From CBDDEC01 sp965198045 (GTDB lineage Bacteria > Chloroflexota > Dehalococcoidia > UBA2979), in NCBI GenBank assembly GCA_965198045.1, contig CBDAOL010000005.1:62001-126000 (forward strand): DNA of 64,000 bases. The letters are read 5' to 3'. Below are positions 62,401 through 64,000 of the stretch, piece by piece. A program made the position numbers and the translations under genes. The notes under the pieces were generated by a model, which saw nothing but the letters and a program-made list of their open reading frames with translations, did not search any database and was not told where the DNA came from. The number at the start of each line of letters is the position of its first letter. Within the stretch, counting starts at the first letter, position 1.

Positions 62401-62558
62401 TTCCGGTCGTTGTAGACAGAACGCTCAAAACGGCCCGGAGGTTCCCCGCCAGGGCGTATTTCTCGACAGATTTGTCATCGAAGGCTCATTTGGACGGGTT
62501 TCTGGCCGCGGAACACTCGTAATACGTCAAGAAGGCTCCGAAGAAAGTGGGTTCACGA

Positions 62559-63596
62559 GTGGTTGACGAGCAGAATGTGCTCGCAGCGCTACGTGGCGTG
62601 AACGACCCCGAGCTCCATCGCGACATCGTCTCGCTAGGGATGGTCCGCAACCTCCAGATCGACGGATCGAACGTCTCGTTCGAGCTGGTGCTGACAACGC
62701 CCGCCTGTCCCCTTCGCGAAACCATCGACCGCGACGTGCACGCCGCACTCGATCCGGTCGCTGGCGTCGGAGAGGTGACGATCGACTGGGGCGCCGAGGT
62801 TCGTGGGACGGCGGCGAGAGGCGAGGGGCCGCAGCCGATCCCGGGCGTGAAGAACATCATTGCGGTCGCTTCGAACAAGGGTGGCGTTGGCAAATCCACC
62901 GTCGCCGTGAACCTCACAGTGGCCCTGGCGCGGCTCGGCGCGGCGGTCGGGCTCCTCGACGCCGACATCACCGGACCGAACGTTCCGACGATGATGGGCA
63001 TCGACGGCGGGCTGCAGGCGGACGGCAACCAGGGCCTACGGCCGGTCGAGGCTCATGGCGTGCTGGCCGTCTCGCTAGGCTTCGTCTTGCCAAAGGGCAC
63101 GCCGGTCGTCTGGCGGGGTCCGATGGTCGGCACGGGCGTGCGACAACTGATGCACGATGTCGACTGGGGCGAACTCGACTACCTGATCGTCGACCTGCCG
63201 CCTGGCACGTCGGACGCCTCGATGAGCATGGCGCAGGAGGCGCTGATCTCCGGCGCAGTCATCGTCTCGACGCCGCAGGTGGTGGCGCTCGAGGACGCGC
63301 GCAAGGCGGTGGGGATGTTCGACCGGCTCGCGGTGCCGGTCTTCGGCATCATTGAGAACATGAGCGGCGAAGTCTTCGGCCGCGGCGGGGCCGAGATTGC
63401 AGCCGACGAGCTTGGGGTCGAGTTCCTGGGTGAGCTCCCCCTCGACGCTCGCATCCGTGAGGGTGGCGACACCGGCGTGCCGGTGATCGTGGGCCACCCT
63501 GACTCCGAGATCACCCAAGCGTTTATCGGACTAGCAGAGCAAGTGGCGGCGCGCTGTTCTGTATTGCAGTATGCAGGCGAGGCAGGTGTGCCATGA
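62559..63596 (+). CDS. mrp: Mrp/NBP35-type Fe-S cluster carrier ATPase
   Basis: About 345 residues. An N-terminal MIP18/DUF59 domain (about 1-85, LAALRGVNDPELHRDIVSLGMV with TPACPLR) is followed by a ParA-like ATPase with the deviant Walker A SNKGGVGKSTVAVNL and DLPPGTSDASMSMAQ. The family usually has a CxxC pair after ENMS for a bridging Fe-S cluster; here the text is ENMSGEVFGRGGAE with no cysteines. It may still move clusters through other ligands. GTG 62559 fits homologues (VDEQNVLAAL); GTG 62547 is the alternative. Confidence 0.9.
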   Translation: MVDEQNVLAALRGVNDPELHRDIVSLGMVRNLQIDGSNVSFELVLTTPACPLRETIDRDVHAALDPVAGVGEVTIDWGAEVRGTAARGEGPQPIPGVKNIIAVASNKGGVGKSTVAVNLTVALARLGAAVGLLDADITGPNVPTMMGIDGGLQADGNQGLRPVEAHGVLAVSLGFVLPKGTPVVWRGPMVGTGVRQLMHDVDWGELDYLIVDLPPGTSDASMSMAQEALISGAVIVSTPQVVALEDARKAVGMFDRLAVPVFGIIENMSGEVFGRGGAEIAADELGVEFLGELPLDARIREGGDTGVPVIVGHPDSEITQAFIGLAEQVAARCSVLQYAGEAGVP

Positions 63597-64000
63597 ACGA
63601 AGGCTCTGGACTACTCGAGATCCTGATGGACAGCGGCGACGGCGGATCCTCGAGCCGCCGCCGAGGTGGTCGTCGGGTCGATTCGATGATCGCCGGTCGG
63701 CGCAAGCCGAGTGACGATGCCGACGGCAACGACGCAGAGAAGAAGCCGGCGCGCCGCCGGCGCACTGCGGCGCCCAAGAACGACGCCACGGCCGAGGAGA
63801 AGAAGCCGACACGTCGGCGCACCTCGCGGGCCAAGGCCGAAGAGCCGGCCGCCGAGGAGAAAAAGCGGGCGCGTAGGCGACGCACCGCCGCGGCCAAGAC
63901 CGAAGAGCCCGCCGAGGAGAAGCAGCCAGCGCGCCGCCGGACCTCGAGGGCCCGGACCCAGACGCCGGTGGCGGCCGAGGAGCCCGAAGCTGCCGTTGAG
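63593..64000 (+). CDS. Repetitive charged N-terminus of an unidentified protein (partial)
   Basis: Open from ATG 63593, which overlaps the mrp stop (ATGA), to the window edge: 136 residues, C-terminus missing. After SGLLEILMDSG the sequence becomes repeats of acidic then basic blocks, such as AEEKKPTRRRTSRAK and AEEKKRARRRRTAAAK, repeated at least four times. Long Lys/Arg/Glu-rich N-termini like this occur in Rho factors and RNase E/G of high-GC bacteria, but the diagnostic domain lies outside the window, so no product is assigned. Confidence 0.7.
   Translation, partial: MNEGSGLLEILMDSGDGGSSSRRRGGRRVDSMIAGRRKPSDDADGNDAEKKPARRRRTAAPKNDATAEEKKPTRRRTSRAKAEEPAAEEKKRARRRRTAAAKTEEPAEEKQPARRRTSRARTQTPVAAEEPEAAVE

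Larger units (their letters stand above)
62111..62546. other. Divergent control region between Zn-finger gene and mrp
   Basis: About 435 bases without a supported gene. It holds a minus-strand promoter (62241-62269), an AT-rich island around 62270-62310 containing a 13-base palindrome, and three successive hairpins upstream of mrp. It is the least GC-rich stretch in the window. Confidence 0.6.

Noticed and set aside
62111..62546. Possible RNase P or tmRNA gene in the mrp upstream gap
   Set aside because: None of the conserved core segments of these RNAs was found; only short hairpins.

Overview
The window is 64 kb of high-GC DNA (roughly two thirds G+C by eye) from a bacterial chromosome. 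It is gene-dense, with many start/stop overlaps of 1 to 4 bases. The gene content suggests a Chloroflexota bacterium, probably near Dehalococcoidia. The clues are GuaB3 without CBS domains, CdaA-CdaR next to Der, a NADH dehydrogenase cluster without nuoEFG, small Zn-finger proteins, beta-oxidation-type genes, and TANNNT -10 boxes six bases before start codons. The taxonomy is inference; no rRNA or phylogenetic marker was compared.

Layout. 1-2691 (minus): a DNA-uptake locus, comEA followed by comEC, with ComEC split into a membrane protein and a separate metallo-beta-lactamase ORF. 2919-11126 (plus): argF, cdaA, cdaR, der, plsY, gpsA, a HEAT-repeat protein, a Nudix hydrolase and a GNAT acetyltransferase. 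11221-22079: a catabolic/CoA region with two tandem SDRs, two hot-dog dehydratases, a thiolase, a TetR regulator facing an acyl-CoA-dehydrogenase-like enzyme and an MDR oxidoreductase, a PHP hydrolase, and a lipid-transfer thiolase paired with a DUF35 Zn-ribbon protein. 22511-32095: a respiratory complex I operon, nuoA-C-D-H-J-K-(small ORF)-L-M-N, without nuoB, nuoI or nuoEFG. 32105-36082: ybeY, dnaX, recR, a small membrane protein and recO. 36079-47499: polyprenyl synthase, TatD, metG, guaB3, prmC, an rRNA methyltransferase, prfA, hisS and relA/spoT. 47641-51894: comM, an epoxide hydrolase, tRNA-Arg(CCG) and two cyclophilins.

51975-60274 is the accessory part. A multi-GAF sensor gene is cut by a truncated IS1182-type transposase lying beside an IS3-type element with a canonical -1 slippery heptamer. 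The far side of the insertion is a methyltransferase gene without a start codon. Further on come a C-terminal methyltransferase fragment, an orphan gene and a frameshifted tyrosine integrase next to tRNA-Pro(UGG). From 60275 the chromosome is conserved again: tRNA-Pro, a Zn-ribbon membrane protein, pyrD, a small Zn-finger protein, mrp, and the repetitive charged N-terminus of a protein running off the window.

How the parts work together. CdaA/CdaR make and control c-di-AMP, PlsY/GpsA start phospholipid synthesis, and Der assists ribosome assembly. The catabolic region looks like a beta-oxidation-type route for an unidentified acyl-CoA or sterol-like substrate. RecO, RecR and DnaX serve replication and repair; PrfA, PrmC, MetG and HisS serve translation. 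ComEA, ComEC and ComM are DNA-uptake/recombination components, so natural transformation is plausible if the split ComEC works. No CRISPR array or rRNA gene was seen.
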